DNA of 64,000 nt from assembly GCF_024700075.1 (NCBI RefSeq), contig NZ_JAJONE010000001.1, forward strand, positions 3,991,001 through 4,055,000, given 5' to 3'. The DNA comes from Hymenobacter sp. J193 (lineage in GTDB: Bacteria > Bacteroidota > Bacteroidia > Cytophagales > Hymenobacteraceae). Every line of letters starts with the position of its first letter. Positions within the stretch are counted from its first letter, which is position 1. The notes under the pieces are model-generated. The model searched no databases and was not told where the DNA came from. It worked only from the letters and a program-made list of their open reading frames with translations. Positions 33,248 through 42,634 of this stretch are shown one piece after another. The position numbers and the translations under genes were made by a program.

Positions 33248-33757
33248 ATGCACACCTCTTCCTTTCAGCAAAACATCCTGGCGGAGCTAAACCACGAGTT
33301 GGCCGGCACCCGCACTATTCTGGAACGGGTACCTTACGAGCAGGCTGAGTTTCGCCCGCACCCCAAGAGCATGAGTTTGTGGCAGCTGGCTACGCACGTG
33401 GTCAACCTGCTGGCGTTCAAGAGCCTGTTCGTCACGCACGACTCCCGCGACTTCCTCGACCCCAATGCCCCCAAGCCCGGTCCCACGCCCACCAGCAAGG
33501 AGGAGCTGCTGGCCCGCTTTGATGAATACAGCGCCCTGCTGCGGGAGCAGCTGCAAGCCACCACCGACGAAAGCCTGACCCACAACTTCCGGCTCCACCG
33601 CGGCGAGCAAACCATTTTCGAGCAGTCAAAGGGCGCGGCTATCCGCCTCATGGGCCTCAACCACAGCATCCATCATCGCGGCCAGCTCACCGTGTACCTG
33701 CGCCTACTCGACATCCCCGTGCCCGGCTTCTACGGCCCCTCCGCCGACGAAAAATAA
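33248..33757 (+). CDS. DinB/YfiT-like putative metalloenzyme
   Basis: 169 residues forming a four-helix DinB fold. Three potential metal-binding His are placed as in the family: ATHVVNLLAF in helix 2 and NHSIHHRGQLTVYLRLLDI in the last helix. DinB proteins include thiol-S-transferases and uncharacterised stress enzymes. The frame is open upstream into the transporter gene, but the ATG at 33248 gives the normal family length. Located 94 bp after the transporter. Confidence 0.85.
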   Translation: MHTSSFQQNILAELNHELAGTRTILERVPYEQAEFRPHPKSMSLWQLATHVVNLLAFKSLFVTHDSRDFLDPNAPKPGPTPTSKEELLARFDEYSALLREQLQATTDESLTHNFRLHRGEQTIFEQSKGAAIRLMGLNHSIHHRGQLTVYLRLLDIPVPGFYGPSADEK

Positions 33758-33807
33758 CCTTTGTTGATATGCGAATGTGGTTGAATGTGGGGGATGTACT
33801 AATGGCC

Positions 33808-33967
33808 CTGTCATTGCGAGCAGCGCGAAGCAATCCGATCTGTACAGAACCAGACACTTCTTTCTACCAAAAAGCCCTTTCCCGCACGCGCCGGAAAGGG
33901 CTTTTTCATGTATTAAAGCTTAGTGCATTTCAGAGGACGGATTGCTTCGCGCTGCTCGCAATGACAG
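33808..33967. repeat. 160-bp composite inverted-repeat element
   Basis: Outer arms of 30 bp are perfect: CTGTCATTGCGAGCAGCGCG... at 33808-33837 and its complement at 33938-33967. Inside is a perfect 14-bp hairpin AAAAAGCCCTTTCC / GGAAAGGGCTTTTT (33869-33906) with T-tracts, so it can also terminate transcription of the flanking convergent genes. Related elements are at 43874-44023 and 58843-58946. Confidence 0.85.
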
Positions 33968-33983
33968 CTGGAACATTAGCACA

Positions 33984-35642
33984 TTATCTTCCGTACACCT
34001 TTTCGCCGGCAATCCACGTCTGCTGCACTTTGGCGCTGCGCAGCTTCTCCTTGGGCGCTTTCAGCAGGTCCATGTCCAGCACTACAAAGTCGGCGGCTAA
34101 ACCGGGGCGGATGCTGCCTTTCTGCTTTTCCTCGAAGGCGGCGTGGGCGGCCCAGGTCGTCATGCCACGTAGGGCGTCGGGGCGGCTCAGCGCGTTTTCG
34201 GGCTGGAAGCCAGCAGCGGGGTAGTTCTTGGCATCCTGCCGGGCCACGGCCGAGTGAAAGCCAAACAGCGGGTTGATATCTTCCACCGGGAAGTCGGAGC
34301 CCAGGGCCACTTGACCGTACTGCTTGCGCAACTCCTCGTAAGCGTAGGCCGTTTTCAGTCGTTTCGGGCCCAGCCGCTCGCCGGCCCAGTACATATCGGA
34401 GGTAGCGTGCGTGGGCTGCACCGAGGGAACAATGCCGAACTGTCCGAACTTAGGCATATCAGCTGGGGTGATGACCTGGGCGTGCTCGATGCGCCAGCGC
34501 CGGTCCTTTTGGCTCTTCAGCGCTTCCCCGTAAATGTTCAGGATGATGCGGTTGGCTGAGTCGCCGATGGCGTGGGTGTTCATCTGGAACTTGCTGGCCG
34601 CAATTTCCTTAGCCAGAGCACGGTATTCCTTTTCCGTGGAAAGCAGAAAACCCGTTTCCTTGGGCCGGTCGGCATACGGCGCTACCAGGCAGGCGCCGCG
34701 GGAGCCCAGGGCCCCATCCGCATACACCTTGAAGGAAGCTACCGTCAGCCGCTCCTGAAAGACGGGGCCATTCTGGAAGTAGAAGTCCTTGTTAGCCTTG
34801 GTGGGGTTCAGCATGGTGTAGAGGCGCAGCTTGAGCTTGCCTTGCTGCTGCAAAGCAGCCATCTGGTCAATGTTGGGCTTGTCGAGGCCCGCGTCGGCGA
34901 GGCTCGTGAGGCCTACGGCCAGGCAGCGCTGCTGGGCTTCAAGCAACAGGATATTGGCTTCGGCGGTCGTGGGCTCGGAAATCTTTGCGGACACCAGATC
35001 CACGGCATTGTCGATCAGCAAACCGGTGAGCCGGCCGGCGGCATCTTTCGTGATTACGCCCCCGCTGATCGGCGTACGGGCCGTAATACCCGCCAGATCC
35101 AGGGCCTTCTGGTTGACGAGGGCCGCGTGCCCATCCACCCGGATGATAAACACCGGCACGTCCGGAAACAGGGCGTCCAGGGTGTCTTTGGAGGGAAACT
35201 GCTTGGTGGGCCAGTCGTTCTGGTCCCAGCCCCGGCCGGTTAGCCACGCGGCCTGCGGGTATTGCCGGCGCTGCTCCTGCAGGCGCTGCACCACGGTTCC
35301 CCACGACTCCGTGCCTACCAGGTCAGCGTCGCGCAAGCCCAGGGCGTAGCGGTAGAAGTGGCAGTGCGCGTCGTAGAAACCGGGGTAGACGAACTGGCCC
35401 TGGGCATCCACTTCCTGCGCGGCCTGGTATTTGGCGCGCAGCTCCTCGGCGGTGCCCACGGCCAAGAACTTTCCATCTTTCACCGCAAACGCCTGCGCCT
35501 GGCTGAACGCCGAGTCGACGGTGTACACGGTGGCATTGAACACGAGCACATCGGCAGGCTGGCGGTTGCCCGACTGGCATGCAGTTACGAAAGCGGCCAG
35601 GGCGGCCACCAGAAGCAGGCGGCGGAACAGAAGAAATAGCAT
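33984..35642 (-). CDS. Exported amidohydrolase (YtcJ-like), lipoprotein
   Basis: 552 residues from the ATG at 35642, which starts a lipoprotein signal (MLFLLFRRLLLVAALAAFVT, lipobox VTAC). The amidohydrolase_3 layout is clear: VFNATVYTVDSAFSQAQAFA, FVYPGFYDAHCHFYRYALGL (HxH metal ligands), WLTGRGWDQNDW, QMNTHAIGDSANRIILNIYG, WRIEHAQVI, and LGSDFPVEDINPLFGFHSAV. These are the marks of YtcJ/NfdA-type N-substituted formamide deformylases. Substrate unknown. Location in the periplasm is inferred from the lipobox. Confidence 0.9.
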   Translation of the reverse strand: MLFLLFRRLLLVAALAAFVTACQSGNRQPADVLVFNATVYTVDSAFSQAQAFAVKDGKFLAVGTAEELRAKYQAAQEVDAQGQFVYPGFYDAHCHFYRYALGLRDADLVGTESWGTVVQRLQEQRRQYPQAAWLTGRGWDQNDWPTKQFPSKDTLDALFPDVPVFIIRVDGHAALVNQKALDLAGITARTPISGGVITKDAAGRLTGLLIDNAVDLVSAKISEPTTAEANILLLEAQQRCLAVGLTSLADAGLDKPNIDQMAALQQQGKLKLRLYTMLNPTKANKDFYFQNGPVFQERLTVASFKVYADGALGSRGACLVAPYADRPKETGFLLSTEKEYRALAKEIAASKFQMNTHAIGDSANRIILNIYGEALKSQKDRRWRIEHAQVITPADMPKFGQFGIVPSVQPTHATSDMYWAGERLGPKRLKTAYAYEELRKQYGQVALGSDFPVEDINPLFGFHSAVARQDAKNYPAAGFQPENALSRPDALRGMTTWAAHAAFEEKQKGSIRPGLAADFVVLDMDLLKAPKEKLRSAKVQQTWIAGEKVYGR

Positions 35643-35676
35643 ACCGCGAAAGTACGCAGCCGGCCCCGATGCGCCA

Positions 35677-36102
35677 TTACCGGGCGGCGCGGCAGGTGCG
35701 CAGCCAGTGCAGGGCGGCGGCTTCCTCGGTGAAGCGCTGCAGCTGGTAGGGCGTGCCATTGAGAGCAGCCAGGGGCGGAATGGCGTGGTTGGTGAGCACC
35801 CCGGCCAGCTGGTGCGGGGCCATCAGAAACGCCAGGTACACGGTGCCGCCGAGCTGGGGGTGCAGCCGGGGTAGAAAGCTTTCCAGCATCCACAGCACCG
35901 TAGTAGCATCAGCCGGGGCCTGCCAGCGGGTGGTATCTACCAGCCAGAACCGGCACTGGTGCGCCACGGCGGCCTCCAGCAGCTGCGCGTAGCCATGGTG
36001 CAGCTCAAACGGCATAATGGAGCGCTGCCACTGCCCCAGCAGCACGCGCTGCCGCCCTTGGTACGTGATGGTGAGGTACGGCAGCGAGGCAACAAGAGGC
36101 AT
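35677..36102 (-). CDS. Hypothetical STAS/SpoIIAA-like small protein
   Basis: 141 residues, cytoplasmic. The pattern of a short beta strand (LPYLTITYQGRQRVLLGQW), helix (GYAQLLEAAVAHQ), strand (CRFWLVDTTRW) and later helices recalls STAS/SpoIIAA-like proteins common in Hymenobacter. The resemblance is only in fold pattern. It lies 35 bp upstream of the amidohydrolase on the same strand. Confidence 0.55.
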   Translation of the reverse strand: MPLVASLPYLTITYQGRQRVLLGQWQRSIMPFELHHGYAQLLEAAVAHQCRFWLVDTTRWQAPADATTVLWMLESFLPRLHPQLGGTVYLAFLMAPHQLAGVLTNHAIPPLAALNGTPYQLQRFTEEAAALHWLRTCRAAR

Positions 36103-36186
36103 GGCGCGGGGTAGCGGCGGGGCAAAAACGCAACGGGGCGCGGGCTCCCGAAAAAACCAGCGCCCCGCAAGTAGCGTTTTTTTCGG

Positions 36187-36960
36187 CTACTCGAACCGCA
36201 TGTGCTTCACCGATTCGCCGGAATTCTTCAGCTCCAGCAGCGAGTCGATGCCAATCTGCAGGTGCGTGGTCACGTAATCAGTCGTTACCTTTTTGTCGCT
36301 TTCGGCCGTTTTCACGCCTTCGGGCGTCATCGGGTTGTCGCTCACCAGCAGCAGGGCGCCGTGCGGAATCTCATTCACGAAGCCCACAGTGAAGATGGTG
36401 GCCGTTTCCATATCCACGGCCATAGCCCGAATCTGGCGCAAGTATTCCTTGAAGTTCTCGTCGTGCTCCCACACGCGGCGGTTGGTGGTGTACACCGTGC
36501 CGGTCCAGTAATCCTTCTCGTGCTTCTTGATCATAGACGATACGGCGCGCTGCAGGCGGAAGGAGGGCAGAGCCGGAATTTCGGCGGGCAGGTAGTCGTC
36601 GGAAGTACCCTCGCCGCGGATGGCGGCAATGGGCAGAATCAGGTCGCCAAGCTTGGTTTTGTTTTTCAGGCCACCGCACTTGCCCAAGAACAGCGCCGCC
36701 TTGGGCTTCACGGCCGAAATCAGGTCCATAACGGTGGCGGCCATGGGGGAGCCCATGCCAAAGTTGATAATGGTGATGCCGTTGGCCGTAGCCGTTTGCA
36801 TGGGCTTGTCGAGGCCGCGCACTTCGACCCCAAACTGCTCGGCAAACATGTGCACGTAGTTGATGAAGTTGGTAAGCAGAATATACTGCCCAAACTCCTT
36901 CAGCGGTACGCCGGTATAGCGCGGCAGCCAGTTCTCAACAATGTCAGCTTTGGTTTTCAT
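36187..36960 (-). CDS. amn: AMP nucleosidase
   Basis: 257 residues from the ATG at 36960 (MKTKADIVENWLPRYTGV). It cleaves AMP to adenine and ribose 5-phosphate. Typical blocks: GITIINFGMGSPMAATVMDL, KPKAALFLGKCGGLKNKTKL, IAAIRGEGTSDDYLP, AVDMETATIFTVGF with the purine-phosphorylase-type Glu, and LLLVSDNPMTPEGVKT. The short form lacking the N-terminal regulatory domain of E. coli Amn is usual in Bacteroidota. Monocistronic. Confidence 0.9.
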   Translation of the reverse strand: MKTKADIVENWLPRYTGVPLKEFGQYILLTNFINYVHMFAEQFGVEVRGLDKPMQTATANGITIINFGMGSPMAATVMDLISAVKPKAALFLGKCGGLKNKTKLGDLILPIAAIRGEGTSDDYLPAEIPALPSFRLQRAVSSMIKKHEKDYWTGTVYTTNRRVWEHDENFKEYLRQIRAMAVDMETATIFTVGFVNEIPHGALLLVSDNPMTPEGVKTAESDKKVTTDYVTTHLQIGIDSLLELKNSGESVKHMRFE

Positions 36961-37142
36961 ATGGATTGATTTAAGGGGACTTGGTCTGTGGGGACTTGAG
37001 GGGATGACGTTCCTGCAAACAATGGCTTGTCGCCTTGTTGAACCGCATCCACGCTGCCAAGTCCCAAAATGAAAAAACCGTCGGAACCCAGGGAAAGGGG
37101 TACGACGGTACAGCGCGAAAAGCGGGAGAGTGCCCGGGGCCG

Positions 37143-37150
37143 TACCTTTG
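37143..37150 (+). promoter_or_regulatory. TAnnTTTG -7 element very close to a start codon
   Basis: TACCTTTG ends only 6 bp before the ATG at 37157, so transcription would begin at or next to the start codon (leaderless mRNA). No TTG -33 element is seen at the usual distance. Confidence 0.45.
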
Positions 37151-37156
37151 GAGGTG

Positions 37157-37612
37157 ATGCAAGCCTTGAACCTGCCGCCTTTCGAATACAAACTTACCCA
37201 ATCCGGCGAAAACTTGCTAATCTGGGACGTGCTACGCCGCCGCCACGTGGTGCTCACGCCCGAGGAGTGGGTTCGCCAGCACGTGGTACACTACCTCATC
37301 GGGCACCGGGGCTACCCCAAGGGCCTGCTCAGCCTGGAGCGCGGCCACCGCTACAACCAGCGCCAGAAGCGCACCGATCTGGTAGCGCTGGATGCTGCCG
37401 GCACGCCCCTGCTGCTGGTTGAATGTAAGGCGCCCACGGTGCCCATCACGGCGGCGGTAGCCCACCAGGCAGCCACCTACAATCAGACCATCGGGGCGCC
37501 GTTGCTGCTGCTTACCAACGGGTTGCAGCACTTCTGCTGGCGGGTCGACTTTGAGCAACGCACGAACACGCAGCTGGCCGAAATACCGGAGTACACCAGC
37601 CCGATGCAATAA
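37157..37612 (+). CDS. HsdR N-terminal-like (type I restriction R subunit) nuclease-fold protein
   Basis: 151 residues from the ATG at 37157. It matches the stand-alone HSDR_N family: EYKLTQSGENLLIWDVLRRR, LTPEEWVRQHVVHYLIGHRG, then the PD-(D/E)xK-like core KRTDLVALDAAGTPLLLVEC followed by K, and AAVAHQAATYNQTIGAPLLL. D and ExK catalytic residues appear kept. There are no restriction or methylation partners nearby, and such single-domain proteins are widespread in Bacteroidota with no known substrate. The promoter is unusually close. Confidence 0.85.
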   Translation: MQALNLPPFEYKLTQSGENLLIWDVLRRRHVVLTPEEWVRQHVVHYLIGHRGYPKGLLSLERGHRYNQRQKRTDLVALDAAGTPLLLVECKAPTVPITAAVAHQAATYNQTIGAPLLLLTNGLQHFCWRVDFEQRTNTQLAEIPEYTSPMQ

Positions 37613-37694
37613 AATGTTGCAATAAATTCATAAAAAGGTACTTTACGGCTGTTGTGCCTCATCTGGGCCGGTGCTGCCCGGGGCCATTCGTGCT

Positions 37695-39551
37695 ATGTCC
37701 GTATCTGATTCCGTCCCCACTAACGCCTTTTTTGATCAGCACCCCGATGCCGTGTTCACGCTGAATACGGCCGGGGAGCTGATACGGGCCAACGCGCGCT
37801 TTGCCGAGCTGCTGGGCTATACGCCGGCGCAGTTCGTGGGCACCAGCCTGTTTCAGTACCTGCTGCCCTCCGAAACCGTACGGGCGCGGCAGTGCTTTCA
37901 GCAGGCCCTGCGGGGCGAAATTCTTACCCACGATGTAAGCGTCCGAACGAAGGAACAGGGCATTCGGTCGTTGCTGTGTACGGTCTTTCCGCTGGTAGAA
38001 GGCCAGGAAGTGCGGGGCGTGCATGGCATTATGAAAGACCTGGCCGCCGCCGAGCGGGCCGAAAAGCACCTGCGCCAGCGGGAGCAGCAGCTGTCGGTCA
38101 TCTTCAACACCATGACCGATGTGGTTTTTGTGCTGGATGTGGAGGGGGAAGGGCGCTATCGGTTTTCCTTTGCCAACAATGCCTTCGCCGTCACCACTGG
38201 CATTCCGCTGGCGCAGCTGATCGGCCGCCTTGCCCAAGACGTTATTCCGGAGCCGCTGCGCACCATGGAGCTGGCCCGCTACGCCAAGGCCATTGCCACC
38301 CGGCAGCGCCAGACCTGGCAGGAAACCTCTGACTTTCCATCGGGCCTGGTAACGGGTGAGGTGACCCTGACGCCGGTGGTAGGCGAAGATGGTGCCTGCA
38401 CCCAGCTGGTGGGCATCGTGCACGACCTCACTGCCCAGAAAAGGATAGCCGAGGCGCTGCAGATCAGCAATGAGCGGTACGAATACGTGTTCCGGGCCAC
38501 CAACGACGCCATCTACGACTGGAATATCCCCGGCAACACGCTGTATTGGGGCCAGAGCTTTGAGGCGCTGTTTGGCCACGTGCTGGAGGAGAACGTGTCG
38601 AACCTGGACTTATGGGCCGAGTTCATTCACCCCGAAGACACGGCCCGGACCGTGAACAGCCTGCTGCAGGCTGTGGAGTCGGCGGACGTGCGCTACTGGC
38701 AGAGCGAATACCGCTTCCGGCGGGCCGATGGCTCCTGGGCTACCATTTTCGACCGGGGCTACGTGCTGCGCGATGCCGCTGGCCGTTCCCTGCGCATGAT
38801 CGGGGCCATGCAGGACATATCGGAGCGTAAGGAGGCTGAGGAGCGCCAGCTGCAGATGTCGCGGGAAGTATTCAAGCAGAACGCCGATCTGCAGCAGTTT
38901 GCCTACATCGTGTCGCACAACCTGCGCGGGCCGCTGGCCAATGCCCTGGGCTTTGCCGATCTGCTGCAGCGCACGGCCAAAGACACGGAGGTGTTCGACA
39001 CGTCCCTGAAAAACCTGCACGCCAGCATCCGCCAGCTCGATGCCGTGCTGATGGAGGTCAACACCGTGCTGTCCATCCGGGACCAGCAGGAAGTGCCGCG
39101 CCTGGAGCTGGTACACCTGGCCGGCGTGTGCCAGCGGGTAGCGCAAAGCCTGGAGGAACCGCTGCGCGAGTGCGCGGGCACGATAGTGTGTTACATCCCC
39201 GAAGACCTGCGCGTGAGCGGCAACCGCGCCTACTTCCACAGTATCTTCTACAACCTGTTTGCCAATGCCATCAAGTACCGCGCCGAGGGCCGTCCGCTGG
39301 TGGTAGAAGTAGAGGGCAACACCAGCCCGGAAACCGGCACGACCATTACCATTTCCGACAATGGCTCCGGCTTCGATACGGTGAAAGCGGGCCAGGAAGT
39401 GTTTCAGCTTTACAAGCGTTTTCACGCCGTCGGGCCAGGGCGCGGAATCGGGTTATTTCTGGTCAAATCACACGTCGAATCCATGGGCGGAACGGTTGCG
39501 GTAGAAAGTCAGGTGAATGTGGGAACCCGCTTTATATTGCGTTTCAGCTAA
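37695..39551 (+). CDS. Triple-PAS sensor histidine kinase
   Basis: 618 residues from the ATG at 37695, cytoplasmic. Three PAS domains: about 10-125 (DAVFTLNTAGELIRANARFA), 135-260 (VIFNTMTDVVFVLDVEGEGR) and 265-390 (YVFRATNDAIYDWNIPGNTL, ending MQDISERKEAEE). The H-box is of the HisKA variant FAYIVSHNLRGPLANALGFA, followed by HATPase_c (NLFANAIKYRAEG, ITISDNGSGFD, GRGIGLFLVKSHVESMGG). The SHNLRGP form is common in Bacteroidota kinases paired with single-domain receivers, exactly as here. Confidence 0.92.
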   Translation: MSVSDSVPTNAFFDQHPDAVFTLNTAGELIRANARFAELLGYTPAQFVGTSLFQYLLPSETVRARQCFQQALRGEILTHDVSVRTKEQGIRSLLCTVFPLVEGQEVRGVHGIMKDLAAAERAEKHLRQREQQLSVIFNTMTDVVFVLDVEGEGRYRFSFANNAFAVTTGIPLAQLIGRLAQDVIPEPLRTMELARYAKAIATRQRQTWQETSDFPSGLVTGEVTLTPVVGEDGACTQLVGIVHDLTAQKRIAEALQISNERYEYVFRATNDAIYDWNIPGNTLYWGQSFEALFGHVLEENVSNLDLWAEFIHPEDTARTVNSLLQAVESADVRYWQSEYRFRRADGSWATIFDRGYVLRDAAGRSLRMIGAMQDISERKEAEERQLQMSREVFKQNADLQQFAYIVSHNLRGPLANALGFADLLQRTAKDTEVFDTSLKNLHASIRQLDAVLMEVNTVLSIRDQQEVPRLELVHLAGVCQRVAQSLEEPLRECAGTIVCYIPEDLRVSGNRAYFHSIFYNLFANAIKYRAEGRPLVVEVEGNTSPETGTTITISDNGSGFDTVKAGQEVFQLYKRFHAVGPGRGIGLFLVKSHVESMGGTVAVESQVNVGTRFILRFS

Positions 39552-39552
39552 G

Positions 39553-39957
39553 ATGCCCATGAAAACTTTCCTCATCGACGACGACGACCTGGGCAATTAC
39601 CTGACGGAAACCCTGTTGCGCCTGGAGGGCTTCTCGGATGATATCCGCACGTTTCTGGCAGCTGAAGAGGCCCTGCAGGCCCTGTTGACGCAGCCTAGTC
39701 AGGAAATACCCCAAATTATATTCCTCGACCTGAACATGCCGGTAATGAACGGGTGGCAGTTTCTGGAGGCGCTGGCCCCCTACGAAGCCCGGCTGCACGG
39801 GCGCTGCCATATCTACATCCTGACCTCCTCGCTGGCTCTCACTGACATGGAAAAAGCCAAAACCTATAGCCTGGTGGCCGGCCTCATCCACAAGCCTATC
39901 GACGGGGAAGAAATCCGGGCCATTCGCTCCCAGCTGGAGGAAGAACGCGCCCAGTAG
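39553..39957 (+). CDS. Single-domain response regulator
   Basis: 134 residues: FLIDDDDLGNYLTETLLRLE gives the acidic pocket, IIFLDLNMPVMNGWQFLEAL carries the phospho-acceptor Asp, LTSS the switch residue, and GLIHKPI the Lys. No output domain. It starts 1 bp after the kinase stop, so both are in one operon and form a phosphorelay pair. An alternative start is the ATG at 39559. Confidence 0.92.
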   Translation: MPMKTFLIDDDDLGNYLTETLLRLEGFSDDIRTFLAAEEALQALLTQPSQEIPQIIFLDLNMPVMNGWQFLEALAPYEARLHGRCHIYILTSSLALTDMEKAKTYSLVAGLIHKPIDGEEIRAIRSQLEEERAQ

Positions 39958-39962
39958 TGTCC

Positions 39963-41879
39963 TTACTCGGTCTTCGGGTACAGCCCGTTCTGGACCAGCC
40001 CATTCACGTAAAACTGCACGCAGGCCTTCAGCTCATTTCCGTACTGGCGCAGCTTCCCGGGGTCGGGCGCGGCCAGGGGGCGGGCCGGCAGCTGGTGCGT
40101 GCGGTAGGGGTAGAGGCGCACCTGGTCGTCGGCCGTCAGCTCGGTCACATAATCGGTATGTACGAGGTAGTAGGAGCCCCCGCTGAGGAAGATGGCGCGG
40201 CCTGTGGTAGTGCTATCAAACACCGAGTAGCCGAAGGGCAACAACTGGCGCGGGGCCGCTACGCCCAGCAAATCCAGCACCGTGGCCGGCACATCGGCTT
40301 GCTGGGTGATGCGGTGCACGTTGGCAGCCGGTAGCGGCGTGCCGGGCCGGAACAGCAGCAGCGGGGTTTTGTAAGCACCCAGCACGTTGCGGTAGCCCGG
40401 CCGGTTGGTTTGGGAGGTATGGTCGGCCAGCAACACAAATAGCGTGTGCTGGTACCACGGCTGCTTTGCGGCAGTCCGGAAAAACTGCCGCAAGGCAAAG
40501 TCGGAGTACGCCACGGCCCGATGAATGGGCAGCGTGCCCTTGGGAAAGCGGCCGGCGTATTGGGCTGGTACCGTGAACGGCTCGTGAGCCGAGAGGGTGA
40601 ACAGTGTGCTGAAGAATGGCTCGGGCTGCTGGCTGAGCTGGCGGCTGAAATACTGCAGGTACGGCTCGTCGAAAATGCCCCAGTGCCCGTCGTAGTCGGG
40701 GCTGGTACGGCCGCCGGGGTACTCATTCAGGCCGTAGTAGCGCTGTATGCCCGCTACGCCCGCAAAGGTATTGAAGCCCATCGACCCGTTTTCGGCCCCG
40801 TGGAACACCGAGGTCGTGTAGCCCTGCCGTCCCAGGATTTCGCCCAGCCCGTGCAGCTCATTGGTTTGGAAGTTGGAGGTGATGAACGGCCCTTCCAGCA
40901 ACGAGGGCAGCCCCGCCAGCACGGCCGGCAGCGCCTCAATGGAGCGGCGCCCGTTGGCATAATGCTCCCGCAACAGCAAGCCGCCGTGCGTGGCCAGCGA
41001 ATCGAAGAAAGGGGTGTACCCATGCCCGCCGTTTTCCGCGCCAGTGTACTCCGAGGCAAAGCTTTCCAGCAACAGCACCACTACGTTGTCGCGGCGGGCT
41101 AGGCGCGGTACGGGCGGGGCCGGCTGTGCTGCCAGCGCCCGGTGCAGCGCCGTATCAGAACTGAAGTAGGTTTTCGGCTCGATAGTATCGTAGCCCAGGC
41201 TTTTGAGGAAGGTGAAGGTGCTGTTCAAAGCCAGATGGCCCAGCACCGCAGGCTGCTGCACGAAGGCGGCGCCGGTGCGCAGGGGCTTCAGCTGAAACCC
41301 GCCCCGGATACCCAGCACCGCCAGCCCAGCTACTAATGCCGCCTCAAGCAGCCAGCGCAGCCGGGCTTTGCGGTCGGGCATGGTCCGGGTCTCCGGTTGA
41401 GGCTGAGGCATGGGGTAAAAAAACCACAGCGCGGCCAGCAGCAGCCCAAACGGCACGAACAGATGCCAATAGTTGCTGATCAGCTGGCCCGCCTGCCGCT
41501 GCACGTCGGCCCCGATGGTCGTTAGCTCATTGGTGGTGCGCCGCCCGATAAAGCTGAAATACTCCCAGTCTGCAAGGTTGAGCACCAGCCCCAGCGCGTT
41601 CAGCAGCAGGTAGAGCGTGCGCAGGAAATGCTGCCAGCGCCGGGCCCGGCTGGGTATCAAACTCAGCACCACCCACGGCAGGTTCAGCAGCAGCAGGGCC
41701 GAGACGTCGAACCGGAAGCCGTGCCAGAACGCCAGCAGCGTCTGCCCCGCTGAGGCCTCCTGAAAAACTGCGTGGTTGACCGCGTAAAACCCCAGGCGCA
41801 GCAGCGTATACACCCCCAGCAGTAGGGCAAAGCGGCGTAGCAGCAGACGCAGAAATTCCGAGGGCATCAGCAAAGGCAA
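39963..41879 (-). CDS. LTA synthase/sulfatase-family membrane enzyme
   Basis: 638 residues. About five N-terminal membrane segments (to residue ~200) precede a periplasmic sulfatase-fold domain. The domain shows VVVLLLESFASEYTGAENGG (metal Glu), ANGRRSIEALPAVLAGLPSL (nucleophile Ser in place of the usual Thr), VFHGAENGSMGFNTFAGVAG, DYDGHWGIFDEPYLQYF, FTLSAHEPFTVP and LLADHTSQT. In Gram-negatives this family includes phosphoglycerol and phosphoethanolamine transferases. The substrate is not decided. The next gene upstream ends 4 bp away, so they probably share a transcript. Confidence 0.88.
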   Translation of the reverse strand: MPLLMPSEFLRLLLRRFALLLGVYTLLRLGFYAVNHAVFQEASAGQTLLAFWHGFRFDVSALLLLNLPWVVLSLIPSRARRWQHFLRTLYLLLNALGLVLNLADWEYFSFIGRRTTNELTTIGADVQRQAGQLISNYWHLFVPFGLLLAALWFFYPMPQPQPETRTMPDRKARLRWLLEAALVAGLAVLGIRGGFQLKPLRTGAAFVQQPAVLGHLALNSTFTFLKSLGYDTIEPKTYFSSDTALHRALAAQPAPPVPRLARRDNVVVLLLESFASEYTGAENGGHGYTPFFDSLATHGGLLLREHYANGRRSIEALPAVLAGLPSLLEGPFITSNFQTNELHGLGEILGRQGYTTSVFHGAENGSMGFNTFAGVAGIQRYYGLNEYPGGRTSPDYDGHWGIFDEPYLQYFSRQLSQQPEPFFSTLFTLSAHEPFTVPAQYAGRFPKGTLPIHRAVAYSDFALRQFFRTAAKQPWYQHTLFVLLADHTSQTNRPGYRNVLGAYKTPLLLFRPGTPLPAANVHRITQQADVPATVLDLLGVAAPRQLLPFGYSVFDSTTTGRAIFLSGGSYYLVHTDYVTELTADDQVRLYPYRTHQLPARPLAAPDPGKLRQYGNELKACVQFYVNGLVQNGLYPKTE

Positions 41880-41882
41880 AGC

Positions 41883-42482
41883 TTATTCAGTGGGCCGAAA
41901 GCGGATTTGCTGGCCGTCGGGCAGGTCTTTGATCTGGCGGTAGAAGTCCGCCAGCCACGCCAGCCGCTCGGCCGCGGGCCGGGCCATCAGCTGCGTTTTT
42001 TCGGTAGCCGTGCGGATGCACAACGGCGGGCTCACGCTCAGCAGCTGCCCGGGCGCCAGCACGCCGCCGGCCCGCTGAAAGTCACGCAAAGGCTCCAGGC
42101 CCAGGGCATCTACCGGAAACTTCTCAGCCCCAAACAGAAAGTGCTTGAAGTCCACTTCCAAGTCAGCCAGCTCGCCGGTTTCGGTGTCCAGAAACAGCAC
42201 CGCGTCGCCGCGCAGCAGAAACTGGTTGCCCACGCAGTCCTGCGCAAAGGGCACGTCGGTTTCCAGCACGGTGTCGTAGGTGCGCCAGAAAGCATTTTCG
42301 CCCTGCCACGCCTCGGCCAGCGCGTGCCAGGCCGGCGCCGCCACGCACCCGCGCACGTGCAGCCCCCCGAAGTACGCTACCACGCCGTTCTGCTCGCGCA
42401 AAAACGCTTGCAGGTAGGAGGGAAGTTGCGCAAAGCTCACTAGGTCCGTCAGCTCGCCACCAGTGTACAGAATACCCTTCAT
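41883..42482 (-). CDS. SMI1/KNR4 (SUKH)-like protein, tentative
   Basis: 199 residues from the ATG at 42482; the upstream extension is unlike protein. Features: SFAQLPSYLQAFLREQNGVV, a strand with AYFGGLHVRGC, WRTYDTVLETDVPFAQDCVG then NQFLLRGDAVLFLDTETGEL, which is the 'D..GN.f.....V.f.d.etge' pattern of SUKH proteins. SUKH proteins are often immunity proteins of toxins, but no toxin gene is near. It is coupled to the sulfatase-family gene. Confidence 0.6.
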   Translation of the reverse strand: MKGILYTGGELTDLVSFAQLPSYLQAFLREQNGVVAYFGGLHVRGCVAAPAWHALAEAWQGENAFWRTYDTVLETDVPFAQDCVGNQFLLRGDAVLFLDTETGELADLEVDFKHFLFGAEKFPVDALGLEPLRDFQRAGGVLAPGQLLSVSPPLCIRTATEKTQLMARPAAERLAWLADFYRQIKDLPDGQQIRFRPTE

Positions 42483-42634
42483 GTAAGAAATGAGGAATGA
42501 AGAACAGGAATGAATAATCAGCGGGCCCGGCTGGGGCAGCGGGTAGCTGGTTGAAGTAAAAATTGAGCGCCCCAACGGCGTAACGGCCATCAGAGCGCTC
42601 AATCAATTCAGCAGTTAGAATTTATGCTGCAGAA

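Noticed and set aside
33808..33967. Composite inverted repeat as a CRISPR array
   Set aside because: Only two arms in inverted orientation, no regular direct repeats or spacers, no cas genes.
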